A DNA stretch of 64,000 nt from positions 620,001 through 684,000 of the forward strand of contig AP026123.1 in assembly GCA_030295235.1 (NCBI GenBank), written 5' to 3'. A program made the position numbers and the translations under genes. This stretch comes from Fistulifera solaris. Taxonomy: Eukaryota; Bacillariophyta; Bacillariophyceae; Naviculales; Stauroneidaceae. The notes beneath the pieces are model-generated. The model had not been told where the DNA came from. It ran no database searches and was given only the letters and a program-made list of their open reading frames with translations. This document shows positions 34,273-45,935 of this stretch, piece after piece (the stretch's first letter is position 1; each line of letters begins with the position of its first letter).

Positions 34273-35903
34273 TTACGGCAACCCTCCTAGAATCGTCTGT
34301 ACGGGTCCAATCCCTCCAGCATTCTCTTCCAAGGACTTTTTCCAGTTCGTCACAATGTCTTCTTCGTGCTCACGCTGACCCATGAGTTCCATGTCCATCG
34401 CATTCATTACATCCTTCATTGTGATGGTTTCCTCGTTACCCTCGTCATCGCCTTCTTCTTCATCAGCTAGCTCATAGTCTTCGACCGAGAAATACGGATC
34501 AGGTAGATGGTCCAAGAAGTCGAGATCTTCAGGAACAGTTGCTTTAAGTGTGGCTTGTAAGATGTTGAGAAACACAACTGGATTGACACTAGGACTGTCG
34601 GCTGCTGGAATCCCATCAAACTCGCTCGGGGTTCGTAAAAATGACTCGACTTGATGCTCTAGAACATTTTCGTTCACATTGAAGTTTTGTTCGTCAGAGA
34701 TCTCCATCCAAGATTCATCCTCGTCAACGTCCGATCGCCTTGGCAGTCCATCCCAACCAGGCTGATCGACTCCTTTTTCAGGATTGAACGTAATAATGCT
34801 GCTCCGTACTGAATCTTTGTACACTGCTCGTCAAGCTTCAAAAAGGAGTCAAGGTCGACGGCCGCGCGATTTGGTCCGGCTTGAAAGGCTTCTAAAAACC
34901 ATGACACATCACTCCCCGTCCTAGCTAGTAAAGCAGGCCATCGCTGTAAGAGAGCGGATTCCGATGGAGAAGAAGAAGTGGAAATCAAATGTTGCAGACC
35001 CGCCACTATACGAACCCCCAGGGCAACGCCGTTCCGTAAATGCGGCGTTGCATCATTCGCCGCTTGTCGCATCAGGCGATTCAATTCGGGAGTGCGAAAA
35101 GGAACTTGTTCCGAATCGGGCCACGTTCGACTCACCGCAGTCCGTAGTGCAGCGTATTGGGTTCGCCCCAACGAACACGTCGTCCATACCCAATCCACTT
35201 GGTCCGCCGACAAATGAGGATTCCGCGACAACGATTGTTCGATGAACGCAGCAGCTGCTTCGTTTCCCATTTGAGGAAGCGTTTGCAGTAAGTATGCGAT
35301 TTGTCGAGGGACAGCAACAGCCGTGCGTTGAAGCGTAGGAGCAGACGACGCCACTTTCGCTTGGATTGCTTTACGAAATGCATCCGAAACAACTTCCAAG
35401 CGCTTCTCATTTATAGCTAACAAAGCTTGGTCAATGGTAAAACAATCGTTCGGCGGAGGTATCAGAATAATGTTCCCGTTCTGTATCCAGCATCGATTCC
35501 TACAATACTCCACTTCATCGTCCGATTGTGCATGGACCCAATCGGGCAAATGATAGGCAGCCTCGGTCAATAACAAATCACCGTCTTCCCAAAATTTCAC
35601 CACAATGTTGTCGTCCCCGGCATTCAAAAATAACCCAACAAGATACCAGCAGTCTCGAACATCACAGTAACATAAATTGGCTCGCAAGTGAGGTATTCTA
35701 TCCTCGCTGACATGTACATCAAAGCAAGGACGATGCCACCACGGATAGTCGTCGAGCTTCGCATTCCAGTCAACAGCCAATTGTGCCAAGGCAACAAAGT
35801 CGTGCGGATTCCGGTAATCCTTGCGATGACAATAAATTTCAACGAGTAGCTCACTCTGGGGTGACGTCTGTGCTGCTAAGGCTTCTTCTAGCAAGGTTGC
35901 CAT
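34273..35903 (-). CDS. Ecdysoneless/SGT1-family protein
   Basis: About 543 aa after a frame break at the T run 34,816-34,818. The N-terminal half has the family pattern: YPWWHRPCFDVHV, then VVKFWEDGDLLLTEAAYHLPDWV and NGNIILIPPP, matching the conserved DGEFLLIEAA-LPxW and IIP blocks of ecdysoneless. The C-terminus is acidic (DEEEGDDEGNEE) with a conserved-looking ending SLEENAGGIGPVQTIL. In animals and yeast the family acts in transcription and pre-mRNA splicing factor (PRPF8) stability. The role here is inferred from family only. Convergent with the ankyrin gene, 70 bp apart. Confidence 0.83.
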
Positions 35904-36566
35904 GGTTTCATGTTTGGTAAATAATAACGACTAAACAAACAAAAACGCGCTTTATTCATTGGTAAAAACATCTCATTTTTTACTCCTTACAATCACAACT
36001 ATAGCCCAAAATGTGGACGACTTTTAGTATAGTCCGAAGTGTAAGCTTCACACGAAGCAACATTTTCTCTTGCTAGCTACCTCACCTTCACTCTTTCGGC
36101 AATCTTGTTAGCCTACATTGGTATAAAATAATACCTGGTACGATACAATCATTACGTAGCACTCGCAACACACGTAACGACTAGTAACGTCGATGAAACA
36201 TGTGAAACGTTGTCTTCCGTTTTTTACTATATCCCTTGAGTGTTGTCCGTTTTCGACAAGACTGCAATTGAGCATGAATCAATATTCCTTCCCAGACTGC
36301 TACCTCTAGCCTTTACTCCTTCCCCTAGCTTTCACCGAGACACATCAATCATCAACATCATTTGTTATACATGCTACAATTCGAAATTAGGATCGTTGTC
36401 TTCCCTAGTTCTACTATAGCCTAATGGAACTTCTGCATGTAATTGCCTGGCTACTGGTAGTCCTCAGCGCAAGAAGGCTAATAATGTATGTGGACTTAGC
36501 GCGCTCATCGGCTATAACGAGGAAATTAGGCAGTGTTTAATGCATACTCTCTATAGATTGCGAATG

Positions 36567-36857
36567 CTAACACAATTCCCCTTTAGCATGCACCAGTCGT
36601 TTTTGAGGATAGAAATTGTCAAAGGGGCGAAATCTATTACCAGCAAAGTCGTGGCGGCAAGAATTTTTCACTTGTTGCCTAACTTCGTTGCTTACTGGGG
36701 CTTCTGACCCGCTGCAATATCGTTCATTTTCTGTTTCATTTCGATCTTGATCTACGTGTAAGGACGCTGCAATCGCAGCCAACAGTTGGGCTTCTTCCTC
36801 TTCGTGAGTACGAGGAGATAAGTGAAACAACATTCTGTTTGCCGATTGAGAAGTCAT
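36567..36857 (-). CDS. Small protein with a UIM-like motif
   Basis: A 96-aa open frame (MTSQSANRM) with EEEEAQLLAAIAASL, which fits the ubiquitin-interacting motif pattern (acidic stretch, then A-x-x-x-S). The rest (NSCRHDFAGNRFRPFDNF) is not recognised. It stands alone in a 1.3-kb gap (35,904-37,220) with no other support, so it may be the end of a larger spliced gene or spurious. Confidence 0.38.
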   Translation of the reverse strand: MTSQSANRMLFHLSPRTHEEEEAQLLAAIAASLHVDQDRNETENERYCSGSEAPVSNEVRQQVKNSCRHDFAGNRFRPFDNFYPQKRLVHAKGELC

Positions 36858-37220
36858 TGATGTTTGTGTTTCTTTTAAGGAAGAAAGAACCGGTCGTCTT
36901 GTTCTTTGTCACAATTTTGTGACCAAAAAGTGTTGGAAGAATGAAAAAATGATGTGAAACGAGTGCGAAGTGCGAAGCACGATTCATTCGCGAATTCGCG
37001 GAAGGTGTTCGCAAAATGACAGGTTCCGTGTTCCATGTCCATCTCGCGCTTCATCACGTTCCGCGAGATGCGAACGGAGAAACCGCTCGGTGTAGACGTA
37101 CGAAACAGACGAATGAAGCATGAAAGAAAGGAACTGCGCTGTCCTCGTCCCTAGCCAATTTCCCAAAGCCTAGGAAGACTATAAGTAAGATCAGACAGGT
37201 AGATTAGTCTTTTATTGTCA

Positions 37221-38905
37221 TTACTTTTGCTTAGGACCAATCATATCCTCGGCAACAACCCATTCGTCGAATTGTTCAGCCGTCAAAAATCCAAGCTCAA
37301 TAGCAGTATCTTTGAGCGTTGCTCCTCTTCATGGGCTGTCATGGCTATTTTCGCGGCATTTTTGTATCCAATGTGAGGGTTCAATGCCGTAACTAGCATC
37401 AGACTTCCGTGCAAGAGTTCTTTAATCCGACCTTCGTTTGCTTCAATACCACTAATGCAGCGTACTGCGAAACTTTCCGAAGCTTGTCCGAGCAAGGTAG
37501 CGGATTGCAACAAGTTAGATATCATGACTGGCTTGTACACATTCAGCTCCAGCGCTGGACCTTGCGATCCAGCAAAAGTAATCGCTGCATGGTTTCCGAT
37601 GACTTGGGCACAAACCATTGTAAGGGCTTCACATTGTGTCTGATTGTGTTGAAAAGGTGAGAATGAAAATGCGTTTCAGCTCGCATGATCGTTTCATGTA
37701 AAAATACTTACAGGATTAACTTTTCCGGGCATGATGCTGGATCCTGGTTCATTTGCTGGAAGAGAGAGTTCACCCAGCCCGCAACGCGGCCCTGATCCTA
37801 GCCATCGCACATCACAAGCAATCTTATGCAAGCTGGCAGCAACAGTATTGAGTGCAGCGGAAGCGTGGATCAAACTATCGTGAGCCGCAAGAGCTTCAAA
37901 TTTGTTGGGCGCCGTGACAAAGTCCATTTTCGTCTCTTCCGCAATCGCCTTGGCAATAGCAACATCATATCCCATGACCGTGTTCAAACCAGTACCGACA
38001 GCAGTTCCGCCGAGTGCCAAGCGGTTCAGAGCAGGAATTGACGCCTCAATGCGCTCGATGCCGTATTCCACTTGCTGCAGATATCCGCTGAATTCTTGTC
38101 CTAACGTTAATGGTGTCGCGTCTTGACTGTGAGTCCTTCCAATCTTGATAATGTTCTCAAATTTCTTCACTTTATCTGCAAGAGCATCGCGGAGAACTTT
38201 CAAGCCCGGGATAGTGACAGTAGTCAAACATCGAACAGCTGCAATGTGCATAGCGGTGGGAAAGGAGTCGTTGGAGGATTGTCCCATGTTCACATCGTCA
38301 TTCGGGCTCACGTAAGCCTTCTTTTCTTCTTCCGTCAATCCTGTCTTGTCAAACGGCAAACCGAGAATCTGATTTGCTCGATTAGCAATCACCTCATTGA
38401 CATTCATGTTGGTCTGCGTACCCGATCCTGTCTGGTAGACGACCAGCGGAAATTGTTTATCATGCTGACCGGAAATGATTTCTTCCGCAGCTTGCTGCAT
38501 AGCAGTCGCTTTCTTTTCGGAGAGCTTTCCGATTTGAGCGTGATACTTCGCGCAGCATTTCTTAATCAAAGCTTGTGCATAAATGACATCGAGCGGCATT
38601 TGACAATTGGAGAATGGGAAGTTTTCGATGCTTCTCTGCGTTTGAGCGCCCCAAAGATTCCCGGCCTCTACTTTGAGTTCTCCCAGAGTATCGCTTTCAA
38701 TACGAGCCGGAATATCTTCTACGACAGTCATCTTGAGCTGCGTGGATGAAAAGAAGGAAGAAGAGAGGCTTACAGTCTTTGAAAAGGTTTTAGGAGCTCG
38801 AAAGCAACCAATGGCAAACGATTGTTTGCAATGGCTCAAAACTCGTCCTCTCATCGTCGTATCGTGCCACGTGAAAAATGTCGCAAATGCAAAACTGCGT
38901 TGCAT
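37221..38905 (-). CDS. fumC: Class II fumarate hydratase, mitochondrial
   Basis: TCA-cycle fumarase interconverting fumarate and malate. Minus-strand exons 37,712-38,905 and 37,221-37,639; phase-0 intron of 72 nt. About 537 aa after a frame break at 37,324-37,325 (CC for expected CCC). Signature [11 protein letters not shown] sits right at the splice junction; also [36 protein letters not shown] and [17 protein letters not shown]. The last residues read [19 protein letters not shown]. The ~60-aa leader is rich in Ser, Phe and Arg, typical of mitochondrial import; the second Met (MRGRVLSHC) is an alternative start. Confidence 0.95.
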
Positions 38906-39220
38906 TTTTTCAGCCAGTCACAGAAAGATCGGTCACGAGTACCTGGTAGAGAATAGAGAACGATGAGGAAAACGCGACCATGAAACTGCAAAAACTTCAC
39001 GGTACTCGTAGCCAATCATTTTGCATGTTGAAAACCGCAAACGACTGATGTCATTCCTTTGGAATTCCGGCGGAGTGCGGTGCACTTGCTGTCGCCACAT
39101 TTCCGAACGCCAAACGAAAAAAATAATGTCCGCACAAAAGTCGTCAAACACGAAGCTTCTCTTTCTTATTATTTTGCCCATCCAACGCAAACTTCACCAT
39201 TTCAAATAATCAAAATCAAC
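38906..39220. promoter_or_regulatory. Divergent promoter region, fumarase / ornithine aminotransferase
   Basis: A 315-bp gap between the fumarase gene (minus) and the aminotransferase gene (plus), both mitochondrial-type enzymes. Their start codons face each other, so both promoters must be here. No specific element was identified. Confidence 0.4.
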
Positions 39221-40609
39221 ATGCTCGCACGAACATCATTATTTCGTTTCGGAAAGGCCAGTTTCCCACGGTCCTTCTCAACGGCGTCCATCGAGACGCA
39301 AAGTCAGACGGAACACTGCATTCAGCTAGAGGAACAGTACGGTGCCTTCAATTACGCGCCCCTTCCGGTTGTCCTCAATAAGGGTCGAAACACCAAAGTA
39401 TGGGACGTCGAAGGCAACGAATACTTTGATTTTTTGAGCGCTTACTCGGCCGTGAATCAAGGTCATTGTCATCCGAAAATTCTGGAGGCACTTTATGAGC
39501 AGGCGTCCAAGTTGTGTCTGACGAGCCGTGCCTTTCACAACGACTGCTTGGGAGAGTATTCCGAATACATCACCAAGTACTTTGGTTACGACCGTGTTTT
39601 ACCCGCCAATACGGGTGTGGAGGGCGGGGAGACAGCCGTCAAACTAGCTCGTCGATGGGGTTATGCGGTCAAGGGGATTGCACCCAACAAAGCTCGAGTG
39701 CTGTTTGCCAACCAAAACTTTTGGGGAAGAACTCTAGCTGCTATTTCGAGCTCCAATGATCCGACGGCGTTCCGTGGTTTTGGACCTTATATGCCGGGCT
39801 TTTCAAATATCCCATTCAACGATTTGGGCTCGCTCGAGAGTGAATTCGAAAAGGATGTAAGTAGTTATAGACGATGAGTAGGAAGCTTATGTTGAGTCGG
39901 CAGAAAACTCATCGGTGTCTTGCAAAATTTAGGCTGAGAATATTGCTGCATTCATGGTCGAACCGATCCAAGGAGAAGCTGGTGTTGTTGTTCCCACGGA
40001 TGGATACATGAAAAGGTGAAGCAGCTCTGCGAAAAGTACAACGTTCTCTTAATCGCTGACGAAGTTCAGGTAGGAATTGGACGCACTGGCTACGAGCTGG
40101 CTGTGCAACACGATGACTGCAAACCTGATATGATTGTCTTGGGAAAAGCTTTGTCGGGTGGTGTTTTACCGGTGTCGGCTGTTTTGGCTTCCGATGAAGT
40201 CATGTTGCAATTAAAACCAGGCGAGCATGGTTCTACCTACGGTGGAAATCCGCTGGCGTGTAAAGTCGCAACGGCTGCTTTGCAGGTTCTTAGAGACGAA
40301 AATTTATGCCAGAATTCAACAGCCCGCGGTGAGCAACTCCGAAAGGGGTTGAACAAATTGAAGGGCACAACCGCTATTGCAGAAGTACGAGGACGTGGAC
40401 TGCTCAACGCTATTGTCATTGATGAACCCAAGGGTCACTACGGTGCCGCCGGAAAAGCGTACGAACTTTGCCTGAAAATGAAGGATAATGGCTTATTGGC
40501 AAAACCTACGCACGGCAACATAATTCGTTTCGCTCCTCCTTTAACAATCACAGAAAACGAGGTTGATCAGTGCCTTGACATTATCGAGAAGAGCCTTGGT
40601 GAACTTTAA
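39221..40609 (+). CDS. Ornithine aminotransferase, mitochondrial
   Basis: PLP enzyme converting ornithine and 2-oxoglutarate to glutamate semialdehyde and glutamate, linking the urea cycle to proline metabolism. Exons 39,221-39,856 and 39,933-40,609; intron of 76 nt. About 437 aa after a frame break in the A run 40,011-40,014. Evidence: presequence [33 protein letters not shown] and [15 protein letters not shown] typical of [48 protein letters not shown]; and Schiff-base Lys in [30 protein letters not shown] follows. All catalytic regions are intact. Confidence 0.95.
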
Positions 40610-40969
40610 TCGAATACAGCGATCTTTGAGAACATGGGTTTCGTTCGAAATCATATTTTCTCTTGATAGTACTTTTCTATTCTTGCTTTTTTTATGATAA
40701 GTTTAGCCGGGGAGTCTCATCTGCATTTGCCTAACCTTTAGAGAGCACCTTTCCGACTAGCGTCGGCATGAATCATCCCCTTATCTCGTACGGGGAATAG
40801 TTTAATGCACTACACGTTGATTCTTCACCTCAATAGGATCGTTAAACCATCAGTATCATCTTTCGATACATGCCATAACGAAAATTATCGCCCAAAATGT
40901 GGTTCTCAAAGAAATAGCTATAGGGATTTAGTCGGAAATGTCACCCCTATCAGCAAAATTCGGCGTTTC

Positions 40970-42235
40970 AGGTCATCCAGAGATTCTGTGCTCGTTCCAG
41001 AAATTCTGGAATCGTTGTGTTGAATCAAACAGAGATTCTGTGGTCGTTCCAGAAATTCTGGAATCGTTGTGTTGGGTCAAACAGAGATTTCGTGGTAGTT
41101 CCAGAAATTCTGGAATCGCTGTGCTGGGTCAAACAGAGATTCTGTGGTCGTTCCAGAAATTCTGGAATCGTTGTGTTGGGTCAAACAGAGATTTTGTGGT
41201 CGTTCCAGAAATTCTGAATCGCTGTGTTGGGTCAAACAGCGATTCTGTGGTCGTTCCAGAAATTCTGGAATCATTGTGTTGGGTCAAACAGAGATTCTGT
41301 GGTCGTTCCAGAAATTCTGAATCGCTGTGTTGGGTGAAACAGCGATTCTGTGGTCGTTCCAGAAATTCTGGAATCGTTGTGTTGGGTCAAACAGAGATTC
41401 TGTGGTCGTTCCAGAAATTCTGGAATCGCTGTGTTGGGTCAAACAGAGATTCTGTGGTCGTTCCAGAAATTCTGGAATCGCTGTGTTGGGTCGCACAGCG
41501 ATTTTGTGGTCGTTCCAGAAATTCTGGAATCATTGTGTTGGGTGAAACAGCGATTCTGTGGTCGTTCCAGAAATTCTGGAATCGGTGTGTTGGGTCAAAC
41601 AGAGATTTTGTGGTCGTTCCAGAAATTCTGAATCGCTGTGTTGGGTCAAACAGAGATTTTGTGGTCGTTTCAGAAATTCTGGAATCGGTGTGTTGGGTCA
41701 AACAGAGATTCTGTGGTCGTTCCAGAAATTCTGGAATCGCTGTGTTGGGTCAAACAGAGATTTTGTGGTCGTTTCAGAAATTCTGGAATCGCTGTGTTGG
41801 GTCAAACAGCGATTCTGTGGTCGCTCCAGAAATTCTGGAATCGTTGTGTTGGGTCAAACAGCGATTCTGTGGTCGCTCCAGAAATTCTGGAATCATTGTT
41901 TTGGGTGAAACAGCGATTCTGTGGTCGTTCCAGAAATTCTGGAATCGCTGTGTTGAATCCAGCAGAGATTCTGTGGTCATTCCTGAATTTCTGGAATCGC
42001 TGTGTTGGGTCAAACAGAGATTCTGTGGTCGTTCCAGAAATTCTGGAATCATTGTTTTGGGTGAAACAGCGATTCTGTGGTCGTTCCAGAAATTCTGGAA
42101 TCGCTGTGTTGAATCCAGCAGAGATTCTGTGGTCATTCCTGAATTTCTGGAATCGCTGTGTTGGGTCAAACAGAGATTCTGTGGTCGTTCCAGAAGTTCT
42201 GGAATCGCTATATTGGGTCAAACAAATACAAGGAT
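40970..42235. repeat. 52-bp minisatellite, about 24 copies
   Basis: Consensus pieces are AGAGATTCTGTGGTCGTTCC, AGAAATTCTGGAATCG and TTGTGTTGGGTCAAAC, repeating every 51-52 bp from about 40,970 to 42,235. The 51-bp variants lose one G in TCTGGAATC. Each unit contains the hyphenated palindrome CCAGAAATTCTGG. Late units vary (TCATTCCTGAATTTCTGG; TTGAATCCAGC). Long open frames exist on both strands because the unit has few stops; I do not treat them as genes. It lies between ornithine aminotransferase and the p18-like gene. Confidence 0.96.
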
Positions 42236-42540
42236 TCTGTTCTTTCTAGCAAGATACTGTACAGTGTTCTTGTAAGATTTCCAGAAAATCTGGAGTTGGT
42301 CTTTGTGTCCAGCAGATGTACCCGCGATCCGCGATAGGTTTATTACGTTTAACCTTGATCGGAGACGACATTACTTCATTCCTTGTAACCTTACCGACGA
42401 TGGAGACGACGACGATGATGGTGATTGCGCGTCTCGCTTTTGTTGCAACTTTACACATCTTCAAGCAAAGAGTCATCATTAAACGAATACTCTTATTATT
42501 TTATTTACAATAAGCCAAACACCATCAAAACGAGCATCCA

Positions 42541-43133
42541 ATGGGAAACATTTTTTGCGGCGAAAGGAAGAAAGCACAAAAGCTACTGCTTTCGATAGCA
42601 AAGATATCAACAGCTCCTCGAATGAAATTCCGAGCTCGGCTTTGCACTCGTCTTTTCCTGCTACAAACGGTAATAATGCTCTACAAAATCAACAGCAACA
42701 GAATGAGATACTCAATGATCCTGTAGAGTTAGCGAAACTTCAAGCATCCCGAGAGGAAGAAGCTCGATTACAACTGGTCCTTCAACAAGCCGGCCGAGCC
42801 ATGGTATCGGTTCGGTCGACGCGGGGTAGCACGCCATATTACGATCAAGGCTTTGCCGCTGCCTTGCACCAGCATTTAGAACAAACAACGAAATTTCCTT
42901 CGGTTCCAAACGAATTGCCCCCGCCAAGTCAAACACCCGTATATAACAGTTTATCAAAACCAATGTGGCAAGATATCTTGCTGGGGAAACAAGATAGTGG
43001 GTTGGCTGGTCTAGCCGGAGAGAATCCTCATACTTACATGGATCACGAAGCGGAAGCGTTTCTCGACAAGGTGCAGGTCAAGAAAGAAAGACTGTTTGCA
43101 GGCACAAACCCCATGGTGGAGAATTTGCTGTAA
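42541..43133 (+). CDS. Possible Ragulator p18 (LAMTOR1)-like lipid-anchored protein
   Basis: Starts MGNIFC at 42,541: Gly2 is a strong N-myristoylation site and Cys6 a palmitoylation candidate. The frame then breaks within the first ~8 codons (T6 run at 42,551-42,556 or the GG after it), and the body reads EESTKATAFDSKD onward for about 197 aa in total. The central helix REEEARLQLVLQQAGRAMVSV followed by a short Tyr-containing stretch and QGFAAALHQHLEQ is compatible with the LAMTOR1 fold, which anchors the Rag-TORC1 machinery to lysosomes. The C-terminal part (MWQDILLGKQDSGLAGLAGE) is not recognised. The family guess is weak; the lipid-anchor motif is directly visible. Confidence 0.5.
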
Positions 43134-43216
43134 AGTATGTCAATTGTGATTTGTATAGAAAGAGTAGGTCGAGTGGACTTACTTGCTTTATGAATGTTAT
43201 AAAAACTGTCTATTCT

Positions 43217-44107
43217 TTAGAGAGCGTCGATTGTTTCACGTTCATCAATTTGAACGTGTCCTACTAAATTGAACGACACTAGTCGATCCTTCCCTTCGTT
43301 AGTTGCCTCAGTCCATTCCATGTCATCCACCATGATCAAAGATGCTTTCCCCATGGCAGTCCCTTGATGAAATTTGTAACGCCTTCTGGGTGTCACAACA
43401 TCCAGACTCGCCGCGAGAGCTGCCGCGGCAATGCCCGTCGCTGGATCCTCCGGATAACCCGAGGCCCGAGGAAATTGTCGACATTCGTATTCTTCATCAT
43501 TCACTTTGGCGTACAAATACAATCCCGTCGAATGAACTAAAGCATCACAACAACTTTTGAAGTGTTCTGGATTAAGAGGGGCCTTGGCTTGGTGCAAGGC
43601 TTCCACCGAGTGGACGCGGATGAGTGTTTTTGGTCGAGCAATCGATGCGTGACAAAACGATGACGACTGTACGTCCGTCGATTGCAAACCCAATGTATCC
43701 CGAATTAATCGGAACAAAAGAGGTGAATTGGTAACTTTTTGTTGCTGTAATTGTGCTTGCATGTGTAAAGAAACAATCTGATCGGGAACATCTATTTGAG
43801 CTTGATAGGTAGTCTCGCTACTATCTTGGAAACGAACCATCGAGGTCTGCTCCGCCATACAAAAAGCACCTCCCATAGCAGCATGGGCACAAAAGCTTAC
43901 TTCTTCTCCCGTCGGCATATAAAATGCCATTCGCTTCTGGAGTGGATCGATCACCACACTTTCCCAAGCACAAGTCTTGGCGAGTTCCGAGCCGACCAAG
44001 TTTTCGCCCATAAAGACAGTAACTGGATTTCCTCCCGTTCCTTTCCATTGACAAAAGACACGTGCGGAAATTTTGTGAATGAAGCGTGCTGCATTGTTTG
44101 TGGGCAT
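43217..44107 (-). CDS. PhzF-family isomerase-like protein
   Basis: About 296 aa from the Met at 44,107 (MPTNNAARFIHKI). PhzF-family features: the N-terminal GGNPVTVF block (usually GNPAAV), MPTGEEVSFCAHAAMGGAFC (the C-x-H active-site strand of diaminopimelate-epimerase-like folds) and the C-terminal GYPEDPATGIAAAALAASL, matching the family EDPATGSA motif. The catalytic Glu usually found early in PhzF appears to be replaced by Trp/Glu in CAWESVVI, so activity is uncertain. Substrate unknown. Confidence 0.82.
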   Translation of the reverse strand: MPTNNAARFIHKISARVFCQWKGTGGNPVTVFMGENLVGSELAKTCAWESVVIDPLQKRMAFYMPTGEEVSFCAHAAMGGAFCMAEQTSMVRFQDSSETTYQAQIDVPDQIVSLHMQAQLQQQKVTNSPLLFRLIRDTLGLQSTDVQSSSFCHASIARPKTLIRVHSVEALHQAKAPLNPEHFKSCCDALVHSTGLYLYAKVNDEEYECRQFPRASGYPEDPATGIAAAALAASLDVVTPRRRYKFHQGTAMGKASLIMVDDMEWTEATNEGKDRLVSFNLVGHVQIDERETIDAL

Positions 44108-44586
44108 GCTGCAAGGGATGCTCTCGAGGCACAAGACTACTGACCTGATGTTATTACTATGTGTTTCCTCGCTCTCCCGAATGATGACAACAACATGAGG
44201 AGTCGTCTCATGAGACAATAATAACATCATGAGGACAAGCTGTGGAGTCGCGCGAGACGTGAGACGTGAGACGCGAGACGTTCTGCGTCGTCGGCCGGAA
44301 AATCTGTATGACGTGTCCAGAAAATCTGGACCAGCGTTCTGTGTCGTCTGACGGAAATTCTGTATGATGAAGAGTCGTCCAGAAAATCTGGACCATCATT
44401 CTGCAGCCGCTTTTTTTTCGCATTATTGCATTCCAATAACACAATTAAGAAGGATGAAGCAGTGAAAGAAGCATGTCTTTTCGCATTCTGTGCTGTTTAT
44501 TGGTAACTGCTCATTGCTCATCCTTTTTCACACAGATTAGAGTTACGCTGGCATCATTTCGATATTATACGAAACCATTGTTTACC

Positions 44587-45793
44587 ATGAAACGAACTAG
44601 AAACGAGGATGCACCTCCTAAGGATCCGTTGCTATCGTCCCAAAAAACAATCCGCTTTGTGGAGTTTTATGCAGGAGTCGGTGGATGGACTATGGCGCTG
44701 CAACAAGTTGTAGAGCGGGGGCATTCCGACCTATCTGGCTTGCGATTCGAATGCGTCGCTGCCCTCGATCATTCGGATCTTTGCAAAGTTGTGTACGAAC
44801 ACAACCACAAACCCGTCACCTTGTCGAATCGACCGATCCAAAAACTCACGGTCGGCCAAGTAGAAGGGTGGCAGGCCGATTTGTTTGTCATGAGTCCTCC
44901 TTGTCAACCACACAGTCGTCAACATACGCATCAGAAACGAGAATTGCAAGACAAGCGTTCCGAAAGTTTTCTGCACTTGTGTGAGTTACTTCAGTCACTT
45001 TCGACCGTACCTTCCGTCATTTTGCTGGAAAATGTGGTTGGATTTGAACGATCGCAAAGTTTTTCCTTCTTTCAAAAAAGTGTTAAAGGATCGAAATTAT
45101 CGGTGTTGTCATTTCATATTACAACCCAGTCAAGTTGGATTACCCAACGATCGACCTCGTTTCTATTCTGTGGCTGTACAAAACGATTATATCAAGCTAG
45201 AGAAAGATTCTTGGCAAGCCAAGTACTTTACAAAACCGTCTGATGACATTAGTGCGGATGTTATCATTCAAACGGAAATCCCCGAGTTGGGAGTGAAAGC
45301 GATGAACAGCATCACCGAAAAGGATATCCCCAAGCTTCAACACTTCCTTGATAATTCGCCCGATCCGCGTTTGAGCATTCCGGAGAAAGTTCACCAAAAG
45401 CGGGCAGCGTGGTGTCTTGACATTGTCACTCCCGAACAACGACGTACATCGTGTTTCACGTCGGGCTATGGGAAATTTGTTCGCGGCACTGGCAGTGTCT
45501 TATACACGGGAGAAGGAACGTTTGAGCTGGTAGCACCCGAACAGCGCGAATACGATGCTGAGTGGGACAAGGATTTGGATTGGACGAAAGCGCGGTACTT
45601 TTCTGGTTCCGAGTTGGCTCGTCTATTTGACTTCTCAAATGACTTTGCTTTTCCGCGAACCGTATCCGTGGGACAGCAGTGGAAGCTTGTGGGCAATTCA
45701 CTTAATGTGAGAGTCGCGGCTCGACTATTGGAGTTTGCGTTTAGGGTACGCATGGACGCGTTGTTGATAAATGATAACAGCAAAGACTTGTGA
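44587..45793 (+). CDS. Dnmt2/TRDMT1-type tRNA (cytosine-5) methyltransferase
   Basis: Transfers methyl from SAM to C38 of tRNA-Asp in studied eukaryotes. Start Met at 44,587 (MKRTRNEDA) although the frame is open from 44,473. About 401 aa after a frame break in the A run 45,074-45,079. Motif I FVEFYAGVGGWTMAL, motif IV MSPPCQPHSRQ (catalytic Cys), motif VI LLENVVGFE, motif VIII QVGLPNDRPRFY, and motif X KLVGNSLNVRVAARLL. The CFT motif CFTSGYGKFVRGTGSVL is the Dnmt2 hallmark that separates it from DNA methyltransferases. All key residues are present. Confidence 0.93.
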
Positions 45794-45935
45794 TGACTAA
45801 ACCCAATCCAAGTTTCATAGGAGCATTCCATGACTTTAAATATAGAACTGATACAACCGAGAACTAGACACAATGTGTCACTATAGCTTTGAGCCAGACA
45901 AAGTGCTATCTTTGTTAAAGTTCGTAATGACTGGA

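Noticed and set aside
40970-42235. CRISPR array
   Set aside because: Units are contiguous with no unique spacers, there are no cas genes, and the genome is eukaryotic.
40970-42235. Heat-shock element array (GAA-nn-TTC-nn-GAA)
   Set aside because: The first spacer is one base, not two (GAA-A-TTC-TG-GAA), so it does not fit the consensus.
40938-42275. A 445-codon plus-strand open frame and several minus-strand ones in the 52-bp array
   Set aside because: The 52-bp period is not a multiple of three, so the reading shifts phase each unit; openness in all frames follows from a stop-poor unit.
44473-44586. Upstream extension of Dnmt2 as a targeting peptide (MSFRILCCLL)
   Set aside because: Dnmt2 proteins are cytosolic/nuclear and begin just before motif I; the Met at 44,587 fits better, although the extension cannot be excluded.
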